A stretch of 64,000 bases of DNA from Fratercula arctica (taxonomy: Eukaryota; Chordata; Aves; Charadriiformes; Alcidae). The stretch lies in assembly GCA_947846985.1 (NCBI GenBank), contig CANTUZ010000025.1, forward strand, positions 14,382,100-14,446,099, given 5' to 3'. A program made the position numbers and the translations under genes. Shown in pieces: positions 1-9,077 of this stretch. Each line of letters opens with the position of its first letter. The first letter of the stretch is position 1. The notes beneath the pieces were generated by a model that worked only from the letters and a program-made list of their open reading frames with translations, searched no databases and was not told where the DNA came from.

Positions 1-958
1 CCAGGGGTCAGTACTGGGCCCAGTCCCGTTCAATATATTCATCAATGACCTGGATGAAGGGATAGAGTGCACCCTCAGCAAGTTTGCTGATGACACAAAG
101 CTGGGAGGGGTGGCTGACACACCGGAAGGCTGTGCTGCCATACAGAGAGACCTGGACAGGTTGGAGAGTTGGGCAGAGAAAAACCTTATGAAATTCAATA
201 AGGGCAAGTGTAGGGTGCTGCACCTGGGGAGGAACAACCCCATGCACCAGTACAGGTTGGGGGCTGACCTGCTGGAGAGCAGCTCTGTGGAAAAAGACCT
301 GGGAGTCCTGGTGGACAACAGGATGACCATGAGGCAGCAATGTGCCCTTGTGGCCAAGAAGGCCAATGGCATCCTGGGATGCATCAAGAAGAGTGTGGCC
401 AGCAGGTCGAGGGAGGTCATCCTCCCCCTCTACTCTGCCCTGGTGAGGCTGCATCTGGAGTACTGTGTCCAGTTCTGGGCTCCCCAGTTCCAGAAGGACA
501 GGGAACTGCTGGAGAGGGTACAGCAAAGGGCTACCAAGATGATTAGGGGACTGGAACACCTCTCTTGTGAAGAAAGGCTGAGGGATTTGGGTCTCTTCAG
601 TCTGGAAAAAAGACGACTGAGGGGGGACCTTATCAATGCTTATAAATACTTAAAGGGTGGGTGTCAGGAGGATGGGGCCAGGCTCTTTTCAGTGGTGCCC
701 GGCGACAGGACAAGAGGTAATGGGCACAAACTTGAGCATAGGAAGTTCCACGTAAACATGAGGAGAAACTTCTTTACCCTGAGGGTGGCAGAGCACTGGA
801 ACAGGCTGCCCAGAGAGGTGGTGGAGTCTCCGTCTCTGGAGACATTCAAAACCCACCTGGATGCGTTTCTGTCCAGCCTGCTCTAAGATGACCCTGCTCT
901 GGCAGGGGGGTTGGACTAGATGATCTCCAGAGGTCCCTTCCAACCCTATGATTGTTTG
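1..958 (+). mobile_element. CR1-A: 3' part of a CR1 LINE, runs off the left window edge
   Basis: This is the 3' part of ORF2 and the 3' UTR of a chicken-repeat-1 LINE. It ends with the typical CR1 tail, in which the motif for GATGATCTCCAGAGGTCCC is followed by a short terminal repeat. It is directly followed at 959 by reverse-oriented ERV-L integrase sequence. The same junction occurs in inverted orientation at 29263/29264, so this end is a copy of the 3' end of CR1-D and not an independent insertion. Only about half a dozen substitutions separate the two arms by eye. Confidence 0.93.
2..886 (+). pseudogene. CR1 ORF2 C-terminal part (reverse transcriptase)
   Basis: The frame is open from base 2 to a TAA at 884-886. 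It starts inside the RT palm with the QGSVLGP block and carries the FADDTK motif (the CR1 version of the YxDD catalytic box) near base 85-105. The conserved thumb and C-terminal region follows, including the blocks [14 protein letters not shown] and [10 protein letters not shown]. The stretch is free of stops, which fits a young copy, but the endonuclease and the first half of RT lie outside the window. RT nicks and copies its own RNA during target-primed insertion. It is called a pseudogene here because no complete ORF can be shown. Confidence 0.9.
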
Positions 959-1043
959 ATTCCGGGGAGTGGCATGGAGTACAGCATAGGTTTCCAACCA
1001 TCCGTTGCTTGCTTTCACCATTGTAATCACATAGTGCCTACCC
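959..1043 (-). mobile_element. 85-bp ERV-L integrase fragment (inverted copy of 29179-29263)
   Basis: These bases are the exact reverse complement of the ERV-L integrase stretch of provirus P2 that abuts CR1-D. They encode the start of the integrase core on the minus strand (the YVITMVKAS block). At 1043 the sequence switches abruptly to a CR1 fragment with only a base or so of shared sequence at the joint, which marks a rearrangement breakpoint. Confidence 0.9.
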
Positions 1044-1183
1044 AGGTTGGGGGCTGACCTGCTGGAGAGCAGCTCTGTGGAAAGAGACCTGGGAGTCCTG
1101 GTGGACAACAGGATGACCATGAGGCAGCAATGTGCCCTTGTGGCCAAGAAGGCCAATGGCATCCTGGGATGCATCAAGAGGGG
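1044..1183 (+). mobile_element. Short CR1 RT fragment
   Basis: This piece of ORF2 corresponds to about 252-386 of CR1-A, with one visible substitution. It begins at the breakpoint at 1043 and ends where the 5' part of CR1-B begins. It has no CR1 3' tail, so it is not a normal 5'-truncated insertion and was probably placed here by the same rearrangement that made the inverted repeat. Confidence 0.8.
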
Positions 1184-1643
1184 TGCATCTACTTGCCAAG
1201 GAGACCAGCTCCAGTGCAGGTAAGTCTGTACTGGGGAAGGGTATTGCAGCAAAAAAGGCTGGCAAGGGGCTCATTTTCGGGACTTTTTCAAGCCAGGAAA
1301 AGTGGCCAGCCCAAGCTGGTACCCGGCACTTCCGGGGGGTGGTGACAGCTGAGGAGGAGTGGGGCATCGGCAGGTCTGAAAGAGGACGGGGTGGGACCAC
1401 TCTCCCCCCTCATAAAAGAAGCCCTTCAGGAGAACAGCGACCTGGTCACTCCCCACTGAGCAAACAAGCAGCGAATGGGCGTTGCCTGGGTGTCACCTGC
1501 GGAACCACCTGGGAGCACCAGAGGAGGGTGTACGTCATTGGCGAGGCGACAGCAGTGGCAGCCAGCCACCGCAGAGTGCAGCGCGGGATGGGTGACTACG
1601 AGGGGAGAGCAAGCAGGCAGGCTAGGTTGACTACAAAGGAAAC

Positions 1644-2702
1644 ATGGTCTCCACTTGTTCTGTAGCCAAAGCCAAAAGGAATAAAGTGACCCAAACGGAC
1701 CTGATGGAGAGACATGCAGCTGTCCAGGTGACGGGCTGCATGGAATGTCTGTCACTCTGGCAGGAGAACAGCAAAGACAGTGCCTGTGTGCGCTGTGACC
1801 AGGTAAATGATCTGCTCAGCCTGGTGGCTGAGCTTAAGGAGGAAGTGGAAAGACTGAGGACTATTTGGGAGTGTGAAAGGGAGATTGATTGGTGGAGCCA
1901 CACCCTGCCATCTTTAGGGAAAAAGCAGTGGGCGGAGGCTCCATGAGAGGTAGAGGATCCCCTGTCCTCTTGTCACCAGACAGGAGGAGGGGAACTAGGA
2001 GAGGATATGGGGGAATGGAAGCAGGTACCTGCTTGGGGCAGCAGGAGAGTCCCCTCCGGACCTCCCATGCCTCCCCAGGTGCCTGTACAGAAGAGATATG
2101 GGTCTCTGGAGATAGATGATGAGGGAACTAAGGATGCTGATAAAGCCCCATCCAGGGAGTTGCCAAAGCCGCCAGCTCCAGGCATTAAGACTGCTTCTGT
2201 GAAGAGCAGGAGGTGGGCAATAGTCATAGGGGGTTCCATTCTGAGGGGAACCGAGGGTCCCATATGCAGGCCGGACCCTTCCCACAGGGAGGTCTGCTGT
2301 CTCCCTGGGGCCCGTGTTAAGGATATAGCCAGGAAACTTCCTGGCCTGATACGACCCTCAGATTATTACCCTCTTTTGATCTTACAGGCAGACAGTGATG
2401 AGCTGGAGAGTAGAAGTCTGAGGGCAATGAAGAAAGATTTCAGGGCCTTGGGACAGCTTGTCAAGGGTTCGGGAGCACAAATTGTGTTCTCCTCTGCCCT
2501 TCCAGTTTTGGGGACTGATGAATGGGTAAACAAGAAAGTCGGACAGATCAACACCTGGCTCAAAAACTGGTGCTACGAGCAGGGCTTTGGGTTCTATGAT
2601 CATAGTTTGATCCACAGGACACCGGGCCTGCTTGCTAGGAATGGGAAAACCCTATCCCAAAAGGGGGAAAAGGGTACTAGGCCAAGAGTTAGCAAGGCTC
2701 AT
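1644..2702 (+). pseudogene. CR1-B ORF1 (zinc-finger, coiled-coil and esterase-like protein)
   Basis: ORF1 of CR1 encodes an RNA-binding protein that acts with ORF2 in the retrotransposition particle. The start chosen is the ATG at 1644. Residues about 32-55 hold paired cysteines (CMEC and CVRC) of the N-terminal finger, followed by a leucine-rich coiled coil around residues 55-75. An in-frame TGA at 1944-1946 breaks the frame. From about 2209 comes an SGNH-hydrolase-like domain: block I reads VIGGSILRG, where the family usually has GDS or GNS around the serine, and the final block reads FYDHSLI with the Asp and His. The usual terminal TGA of ORF1 seen in CR1-D is GGA here (2703-2705), so the frame runs on into ORF2. 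Confidence 0.85.
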
Positions 2703-2723
2703 GGACAGGGCTTTAAACTAGAA

Positions 2724-3922
2724 ATGAAGGGGGAAGGGGATAAAACCAGGCCCACTAGTAATGAGCCTAGGGATAAAGGGCCAAGGATGGGGGTGAAATC
2801 GGTAGCCCAGCTCAAGTGCATCTACACGAATGCACGTAGCGTGGGCAACAAACAGGATGAGCTGGAAGCAGTTGTGCAGCAGGACAACTATGATGTAGTT
2901 GCCATCACGGAAACGTGGTGGGATGACTGTCATGACTGGAATGCTGTGATGAATGGCTATAAGCTCTTCAGAAGGGATAGGCAAGGAAGGAGAGGCGGGG
3001 GTGTGGCTCTGTACATTAGGGGATGTTTTGATTGTATAGAGCTAGATTCCAGGGATGATGAAGTCAAGTGTTTATGTGTAAGGATGAAGGGGAAGGCAAA
3101 TAAGGGAGATCTTGTGCTGGGAGTATGCTATAGACCACCCAACCAGGATGAGGAGACAGATGAAGTATTCTGTAAGCAGCTGGCTGAAGTCTCACAATCA
3201 CCAGCCCTTGTTCTGGTTGGGGACTTCAACCTGCCAGGTATCCGCTGGAAATATAACACAGCAGAGAGCAGGCAGGCTAGGAGGTTCCTCGAGTGCATGG
3301 AAGATAACTTCCTGACACAACTGGTAGGTGAGCCTACCGGGGAGGTGCCTTGCTAGACCTACTGTTCACAAACAGAGAAGGACTAGTGGGAGATGTGGTG
3401 GTTGGAGGCTGTCTTGGGTTTAGTGATCATGAAATGGTCAAGTTTTCAATTTGTAGTGATGTAAGGAGGGGGGTTAGCAAAACCTCCACCTTGGACTTCC
3501 GGAGGGCGGACTTTGGCTTGTTCAGAACACGGGTTGAGAGAGTCCCTTGGGAGAGAGTCCTGAAGGGCAAAGGGGTCCAGGAAGGCTGGATGCTCTTCAA
3601 GAAGGAAATCTTAAAGGCCCAGGAGCAGGCTGTCCCCAAGTGTCACAAGTTTAAAGGGCAGGGAAAATGGCCAGCCTGGATGAATAAGGAACTTCTGATG
3701 GGACTTGGGAATAAAAGGAGGGTTTACCACCTTTGGAAGAAGGGACAGGCAACTCAGGAGGAGTACAGAGATCTCACTAGGTTATACAGAGAGAAAATTA
3801 GGAAGGCAAAAGCCCAGCTGGAGCTCAACTTGGCCACTAACATTAAGGACAGCAAAAAAAGTTCTTATAAATACATCAACAAAAAGAGAGTCAGGGAGAA
3901 TCTCCATCCCTTACTGGGTGCA
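2724..3922 (+). pseudogene. CR1-B ORF2, endonuclease half
   Basis: This is the apurinic/apyrimidinic-type endonuclease that nicks target DNA for target-primed reverse transcription. Visible motifs in order are TNARSVGNK, AITETWWDD, GGGVALYIRG, VCYRPPNQ, GDFNLPGI and SDHEMV, which include the metal-binding and catalytic positions of the family. The likely ORF2 start is the ATG at 2724. A one-base deletion near 3337-3345 shifts the frame, after which the linker region (PAWMNKELL, ELNLATNIKD) continues up to the provirus insertion. The same frame as ORF1 is used upstream. Confidence 0.88.
3917..3922 (+). repeat. Target-site duplication GGTGCA, left copy
   Basis: The six bases GGTGCA just left of the LTR at 3923 are repeated at 10770-10775 just right of the other LTR. 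A 6-bp duplication is usual for alpha/beta-retrovirus-like (class II) integrases. CR1-B reads continuously across the site when the provirus and one copy are removed. Confidence 0.95.
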
Positions 3923-4275
3923 TGCGACGAGCGAGGGAAGACAAGCAGCCGACTCAATGTGAGTGATAAAGCAAGCTTCAGTTTATTGCCCGAATACGCT
4001 TCATTATATAGCTACTGGTTACATCATCGCTTGAATATTGGCTAATTATAAAAGTCATCTGCTCACTGCGATTGGCTCTCTGTCAACACGACAGGGTTCA
4101 GCCTTAGTTCCCTATTCTTATCAGCTCCTTATTCTTGCTTCTGCATTCTCATGGCTTGTTTACTTAGTACTTTCCCATTGCCGAGCTGTAACTTTCCACT
4201 TGCTTCTACGCTATTCTCATCTCACATAACTCCTCTATTGTCCCATGACCTTGCTCCTCAAGCCATTCTGCAACA
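3923..4275 (-). mobile_element. 3' LTR of the mosaic provirus
   Basis: The 353-bp LTR reads TGTTGCAGAATGG to GACGAGCGTCGCA-type ends on the minus strand (TG...CA). A TATATAA box lies at 4004-4010 and an AATAAA polyadenylation signal at 3982-3987, both on the minus strand, giving a normal U3-R-U5 order. No difference from the 5' LTR was seen. Confidence 0.95.
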
Positions 4276-4302
4276 ATTCCCCCTTTTTTTTTTTTTTTTT
4301 TT
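4276..4302 (-). promoter_or_regulatory. Polypurine tract next to the 3' LTR
   Basis: On the minus strand a run of A followed by GGGGGAAT lies directly before the LTR TGT. This is the plus-strand primer site of reverse transcription and fixes the provirus orientation. Confidence 0.9.
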
Positions 4303-4707
4303 TTTTAAACACTCCAGGCTTGGTTTATTACTTTTAACATAGCTCTCTTAACACAAGAAAGAACTACACATAAGCACAAACTTATGATTACAAGAATTAT
4401 TATAATATGCAAGCCTTCAACAAGCAATTCTAATACTTCCAAACAAGCTAGTTAGCCACTCATCAAAAAACCCATGAGTTTGCTGAATTTTGTTTGTATG
4501 TTCTTTTAACCACTGCAACTGTTTGTGAATTGATTCACTGTGATCGGACAAATTCATACAACACATACCCTCAAAATCTTCGCAACCATGTCCTTGAGCT
4601 AATAACAAAAAGTCAATTGCTGCTCTATTTTGCAAAATCGCATGGCGCAGGCTATTCTGGTCTTCTAACAAACTTTCAATTATTTCTGTGGTGACATTGG
4701 CTATCAT
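4303..4707 (-). pseudogene. Env transmembrane subunit remnant, second copy (segment D)
   Basis: The fragment starts in the heptad region of the TM subunit and contains the immunosuppressive-type block [13 protein letters not shown] followed by a CX6CC motif (C-EDFEGM-CC), which in alpha- and gamma-type envelopes links SU and TM covalently. After a frameshift near 4425 the membrane anchor can be read in another frame, ending just before the polypurine tract. The surface subunit, cleavage site and fusion peptide are missing, so it cannot make an envelope. Its 5' edge at 4707 joins directly to a partial LTR of another element. Confidence 0.85.
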
Positions 4708-5015
4708 TACATTTATAGTATTATGCTATCTGTTCACGCGCTCTAACACCTACTGATTGGCTGCATGCTATTTTCACGAGCTGTCCATGCGCAGGCAGCA
4801 TCCTGCTGATAGGTTGAGGGTCGATTGCCACGCGCTTCTCAGTGTCTTTTAACTGATCGTCTCTGACTGTTCACACAGAGCAGCAGCTTTGCTTTTCACA
4901 TTCCTTTCCTTGCTGATATCTCCTGGCACTTGCTTCTCAAGGCGCCTCTCACGGGTACAGCTTTGTCTCATCAAGGCCAAACAGATTCCCTACGCTGCTC
5001 TCTATCATCTCCACA
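4708..5015 (-). mobile_element. Partial LTR (U3 and start of R) inside the mosaic provirus
   Basis: On the minus strand the sequence after GGGGGAAT at 5016 begins TGTGGAGATG, parallel to the PPT-LTR junction at 4276/4275, but the following 300 bases differ from the outer LTR. It ends a few bases after a TATA-like ACTATAAATG near 4720, then runs directly into Env TM. This looks like the 3' end of the RNA of a related retroelement. Confidence 0.7.
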
Positions 5016-5029
5016 ATTCCCCCTTTTTT
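5016..5029 (-). promoter_or_regulatory. Internal polypurine tract
   Basis: Minus-strand AAAAAAGGGGGAAT directly before TGTGG. It is nearly the same as the polypurine tract at 4276 and supports the reading of 4708-5015 as LTR. Confidence 0.75.
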
Positions 5030-5054
5030 ATTTTTTATGCAACAAAAAGCTTGA

Positions 5055-5835
5055 TTAATCATTTTTTGCACTATTTTCTGTAAGCAGCCTAAAATACAGC
5101 GCATGACAAGCATTGGATGACAAAGATGACATGTTTAGAAAATTTAAAACATAAGTTGCTTTATACAATTGCTCTTGAGGTGTCATACCGACGGGATTTC
5201 CCCTGTTTCGTTTATCAAGCATGGTTTTTAAGGTATGATGAATACGTTTCGCAATTGCTTGCCCAGTTGGGGAATGAGGAATACCGGTGACATGTTTGAT
5301 ACCCCATGTCTGTAGAGAGGCCTGTATTTTAGCGGACACATAAGCTGGTCTGTTATCAGTTTTTACAGTTTTCGGTACTCCCATGACTGCAAGGCATTGC
5401 AACTAATGTCGAATAACATCACGAGCCTTTTCTCCTATATGAGCACTAGCTACAACAAGGTGAGAAAACAAATCAACTGAAACATGTACATAGCGCAAAC
5501 GTCCAAATTCCATAATGTGCATAACATCAGATTGCCAAAGTTCATCAGGTGTAAGCCCTCGCAGGGTAATCCCCACAAATGATGGCAGAGGAGCCAGCTG
5601 CTGACAGCGCAAACGACCCTGTGAAATCAATCATGCTAACATTTCAATCATCATAGTTACTGTTTTTTGAAAAGTTATGTGGCAAAAATACTCACTCTAA
5701 TGCAGTCAGGCTCTTTGCGAGTGCATCATCCCACTGTCCTATCAGGGTGTAAGGTTGAAATTTTTGATGTATCATAAACAAATCTGCAATGTGCTGTAAT
5801 GCTTTCTGAGCTGTTGGGGTTAATGAACGTGGAAC
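5055..5835 (-). pseudogene. Class II pol remnant: RT connection-like piece and integrase (segment C)
   Basis: From 5835 downward a short stretch resembles the RT connection region (it contains the block IGQWDDALAKSL near 5735-5700). It is followed, after stops, by integrase without a complete zinc-binding domain. Core motifs visible are LWQSDVMHI with the first Asp and KTDNRPAYVS with the second. The residue 36 positions after the second Asp, where the catalytic Glu belongs, is Lys (QAIAKRIHHTLK), so the D,D(35)E triad is broken. A TAG near 5403 splits the core. Its 3' end runs to the internal polypurine tract without any env. Confidence 0.82.
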
Positions 5836-6242
5836 CTACCAGGGAGGGGGGGTGGGCAGACACAGCACTGCAGGGCATCCCCTGTATCTTCAAAGTGCGC
5901 TCATGTCTATCCCCCTCTCTCTGACCCGAGACAGCCCCCTTATATCCTGCCCCGGACTGAGTGGAAAAGTACAGGCTAGGGTCGCTGCATGCGTGGCCAG
6001 CACATGCAGCGAGCCTCACCAGACTCATGATCCAGCTTTGCTAACTGCGGATGTCTGATACCTGACTCCCTTGTACTCCCTCCTTGTTATCTTCTTCTTT
6101 GAAAGTTAGGTTCTCATGGATACACATATAGTTTTTCAGCAACAGTACTGAGTCCCTTTTTCCCAACATGCATACTGGGTTTGGTTCAACTAGTAATTCT
6201 CCGTCGTGTCTCACTCGAACCATCCTCTATTATCCCTTACAC
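5836..6242 (-). mobile_element. Partial LTR of a second class II family
   Basis: Read on the minus strand it begins TGTAAGGGATAATAGAGG and includes the TATA box in GATATAAGGGGGCTG near 5935-5947. The same family is present as a solo LTR at 50245-50842. The match stops about 100 bases after the TATA box, before the polyadenylation signal, and the sequence switches to pol of another element near 5836-5850. Confidence 0.8.
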
Positions 6243-6249
6243 ATGCCAC

Positions 6250-6813
6250 CCTGTGGCCCATAGTTGGGACACAACAGTATTCTATAACTCGTACAAAGGT
6301 ATGATGCAAAGCAACATCTGCAACTGATCGTATAATGCTTATTAAACATAGCAAATAGCATACTAAACATAACAGACAGATTCCTTCCACACAGGCAATG
6401 AGTATAATTTCCTTCAACCAACCCCACCCCCAAGTCCATCCAGCAAAGAGATTTCACACAGTGGTCTCCACAAGTTGCTGGCTCGGTCGGTGCAGTTCTT
6501 GCAACTGGGCATGGATGGATTTGGAGTGGTCACTTAGATTCATACAACACAGTCCTTTAAAATCTTGACAACTGTGTACGTGAGCTAAAAGCAAAAAATC
6601 AATAGCAGCTCTGTTTTGCAGCATTGCATGTTGAATACTATCTACATCTAGCAATAACTCAGAAACAGCTGTACTAGTAGCATTACTAAATTTATCCCTG
6701 GCAGCGAGAGAGTCCTTGTTATCAAGAATCCTTGGCATCGAAAGAGTCCTTGTTAGCAAGAGCGCATGCGGACTCCCTGTTCTTGCTGGTACTGGGCTTT
6801 GATCTTCTTCCAC
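6250..6813 (-). pseudogene. Env transmembrane subunit remnant, first copy (segment B)
   Basis: The frame 6813-6454 contains the block [13 protein letters not shown] and a CX6CC motif (C-QDFKGL-CC), as in the other TM copy, but the two differ in many residues and so come from different elements. After a frameshift the membrane anchor follows at about 6400-6320 (a long Ile/Leu/Cys-rich stretch). The surface subunit is absent. It ends just before the partial LTR that begins at 6242, so segment B keeps the natural env-to-LTR order of its source. Confidence 0.83.
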
Positions 6814-7799
6814 AACAGGCCAAGATTCTCAGGCAGCTAGATAAGGTGTCCCTGAGTCCATTACAGACTTATGTCATCTAAGTGTTTTTCTTGCAAGCAT
6901 CTGAGACTGAATAACAATTAGTGTGATAGATGTGTTTTCCAGCACCCAGGTGCGAGTCCCTTGAGCATATTTACAATCCTCCTTGCTGATCTTCCGTTGC
7001 TTTCCCATATTCCACCCCCCTGCTCAAGAGACTGCTTCTGCTGGTGTTCATTTAGTCTCACAGGGTATAACACAGAGTAACTTACAAAGGCGTGCAATAA
7101 CATATATACATATAGGAAAAAAAAGCCCAAAACATATCTCTATAGTACTGCTTGAATCAGGGGTCTTATTTCTCTTTTTCTGCTGCTGTCTTGTAGCATG
7201 TATGGCATACTTTTGTGCTAAGACGGCACATTTCCCTTCTAATTGTTCCCTTTTTCTTCTCTCATCACTTACAGCTGACATAAAAGTCTGCCTTGCAACA
7301 AGAGCTCACCCTTAAGTTTCTCATTTTCCTACAGAGCATCCTATAAATTTTAGCTTAACTCCTTTTCCCAATCAACCATGATCTTATAGGCAAACAACAA
7401 ACAACCAGCCATACACCCTGCATGGGTAAGCTGTTCCCGAGACTGTAAGCATGTCGGCTGGCAAAAACACCCCCAATATTTCAGGACTTCCATCGGTTCT
7501 ACAGCCCATCATGGTCTATCTACCTGGGGTGCACTCGCCTTACATCTAAACATTGTGTATATACAAACTTCTTCGCTTGACAGAGTGTCAGCCCTAGTCA
7601 CGTACGAGAACAGTACCACACCGGGCAGAACACCTGCTCAAGCAGAGTCACCAAACGACACTGCACACAGCAACAAACAAACAGTAGCACAGATGCTGAT
7701 CAGCAGATATAAATTGGCACCCACACACACTTACACAGCAGACATACAAAAACACCACTTCTATCTCAGGGAAATGGCTGGGGCTGGGGGGGGGGGGGT
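6814..7799 (-). other. Unresolved stretch inside the mosaic provirus
   Basis: No retroviral domain could be recognised here. There are only short frames, among them a basic, charged 77-residue frame at 7281-7048. A run of 13 G at about 7786-7798 marks the edge where integrase similarity ends. By position it would be expected to hold the end of integrase and the surface part of env. Confidence 0.6.
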
Positions 7800-8415
7800 G
7801 GCGGCTCTTTTCACTTGTATAAGCAGGTCTATTATCGGTCTTAATTTCTCGTGGTAGTCCCATGACTGCAAAGCAACTCGCAAGATGCCTAATTACATGT
7901 AAGGCCCTCTCGCCAGCCTGAGCTGTGGCCCAAAGAAAGCCACTATAAGTATCAATAGTAACATGTACATATTTCAGTCGTCCAAACTCGGGAACGTGTG
8001 TGACATCCATCTGCCAGAGCTCACAAGGACCCAATCCTCGCGGGTTAACGCCTAAACCGAGCCCAGGGCCGTGGTGACTACAGGTGGGACAAGCACGCAC
8101 GATTCCTCTGGCTTCATCCATAGTGACATTGAACTGTTGATGCAATCCCTTAGCGTTTTGATGGAACATGCCATGTGATTCCCTGGCTTTGATGAATTCA
8201 CTCAGGGGGGCTGCCACTGTCACCAGTCTGTCTGCTCGGGCGTTACCTTCTCCTAACCCTTGGTCCCACATGTGACTCCGAATGTGGATGACACAAAATG
8301 GAGCAGTACGTTGCTTAATCGCTGCCTGTAGCGCTCTCAGCAGCTCAAAGAGCCACCGATTAGACAGCTCTTTTATTCTTGCGTCCGCTCTGGCTCTGTC
8401 CTTCTCCCCTGACAT
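7800..8415 (-). pseudogene. Class II RNase H C-terminus and integrase (segment B)
   Basis: The open frame begins in the last part of RNase H (WLFELLRALQAAIKQ, then the GEGNARADRL block with the final Asp) and continues into integrase. The HHCC zinc-binding module is visible (H..H in GMFHQNAKGLHQQ, then CPTC), followed by the core with LWQMDVTHVPEFG carrying the first catalytic Asp and KTDNRPAYTS with the second. Similarity stops soon after, at a G run, so the catalytic Glu and C-terminal DNA-binding domain are lost. Upstream the sequence changes to gag at about 8420, which means that protease and nearly all of RT are deleted. Confidence 0.85.
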
Positions 8416-9066
8416 TCTGACAATACACTGCTATACCCTGATTCTGGCTGCGCACACATAAGCGGTTGAAAAGGAAGAACAAACGCGATACCTGGCGCAA
8501 ATGGAGGAGGCTTAATAATGGAGGAACGCGATAACGACTTTCGTCTCTGTTGCTGTAAAATCTCCTCCGCAGTTGTAGCAGAGGCAGCCATAGCTTTAAT
8601 CAGGGTTAAAGGTGGACATAAATCAGGTTCAGTCTCTGGATTTATTAGGCCAGGATCAAAGGGATCTTCTGGCTCTTTGCCTCCTGAATTCTGTTTTTGG
8701 TAATGTTTTTCAGAATTGGGAATTTGAGCATATTTAGGCTAAGGGTCTGCCACTGGGGGTGTCATTTCAAAAGACTGAGGTTCCTTTGGGGGAGCTTGTG
8801 GTGCCCCTCCAGCAACCCCTTGCAGGGCTCTGGCAAGGACAAGTGCAGCGTCTCCCGCATTTGCAATTCCTCCCCCACTTTTAGCCACTGAGCCAAATCG
8901 TAGGACCACCCTTCAGGGAACCATAAGCAATAATCACGTATCCATACAAGCAAAAAATTTCTGAGTCAAATACTCATCCGCATCCTATGAACCCATCTCT
9001 GCTTCTTCTAGCATAGTACAAATCCATCTCCTCACTTTCTATTCTTTAACACTATCTCCCTTTTCT
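8416..9066 (-). pseudogene. Second gag fragment (matrix and proline-rich region, segment B)
   Basis: On the minus strand this reads as a betaretrovirus-like matrix piece with the block YCLWFPEGWSYDLAQWLK near 8945-8880, broken by stops and frameshifts. In another frame a proline-rich region follows with the block INPETEPDLCPPLTLI and PPPFAPGIAFVLPF. It lies downstream of another, complete-looking gag start (10107), so the provirus carries two overlapping gag regions from different sources. Confidence 0.7.
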
Positions 9067-9077
9067 GATACATTACA

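Larger units (their letters stand above)
1198..3922 (+). mobile_element. CR1-B, 5' half of a full-length CR1 LINE
   Basis: It holds the 5' UTR, ORF1 and the endonuclease half of ORF2. The first bases (AAGGAGACCAGCTCC) align with the 5' end of CR1-D on the other strand near 33804, which sets the 5' limit. The element is interrupted at 3923 by a class II provirus and resumes at 10776 after a GGTGCA duplication; the two halves add up to about 4.5 kb, the full CR1 length. Confidence 0.92.

Noticed and set aside
8..559. Minus-strand 183-residue frame, repeated at 29663-30214
   Set aside because: Antisense of CR1 ORF2; it recurs only because the CR1 sequence recurs.
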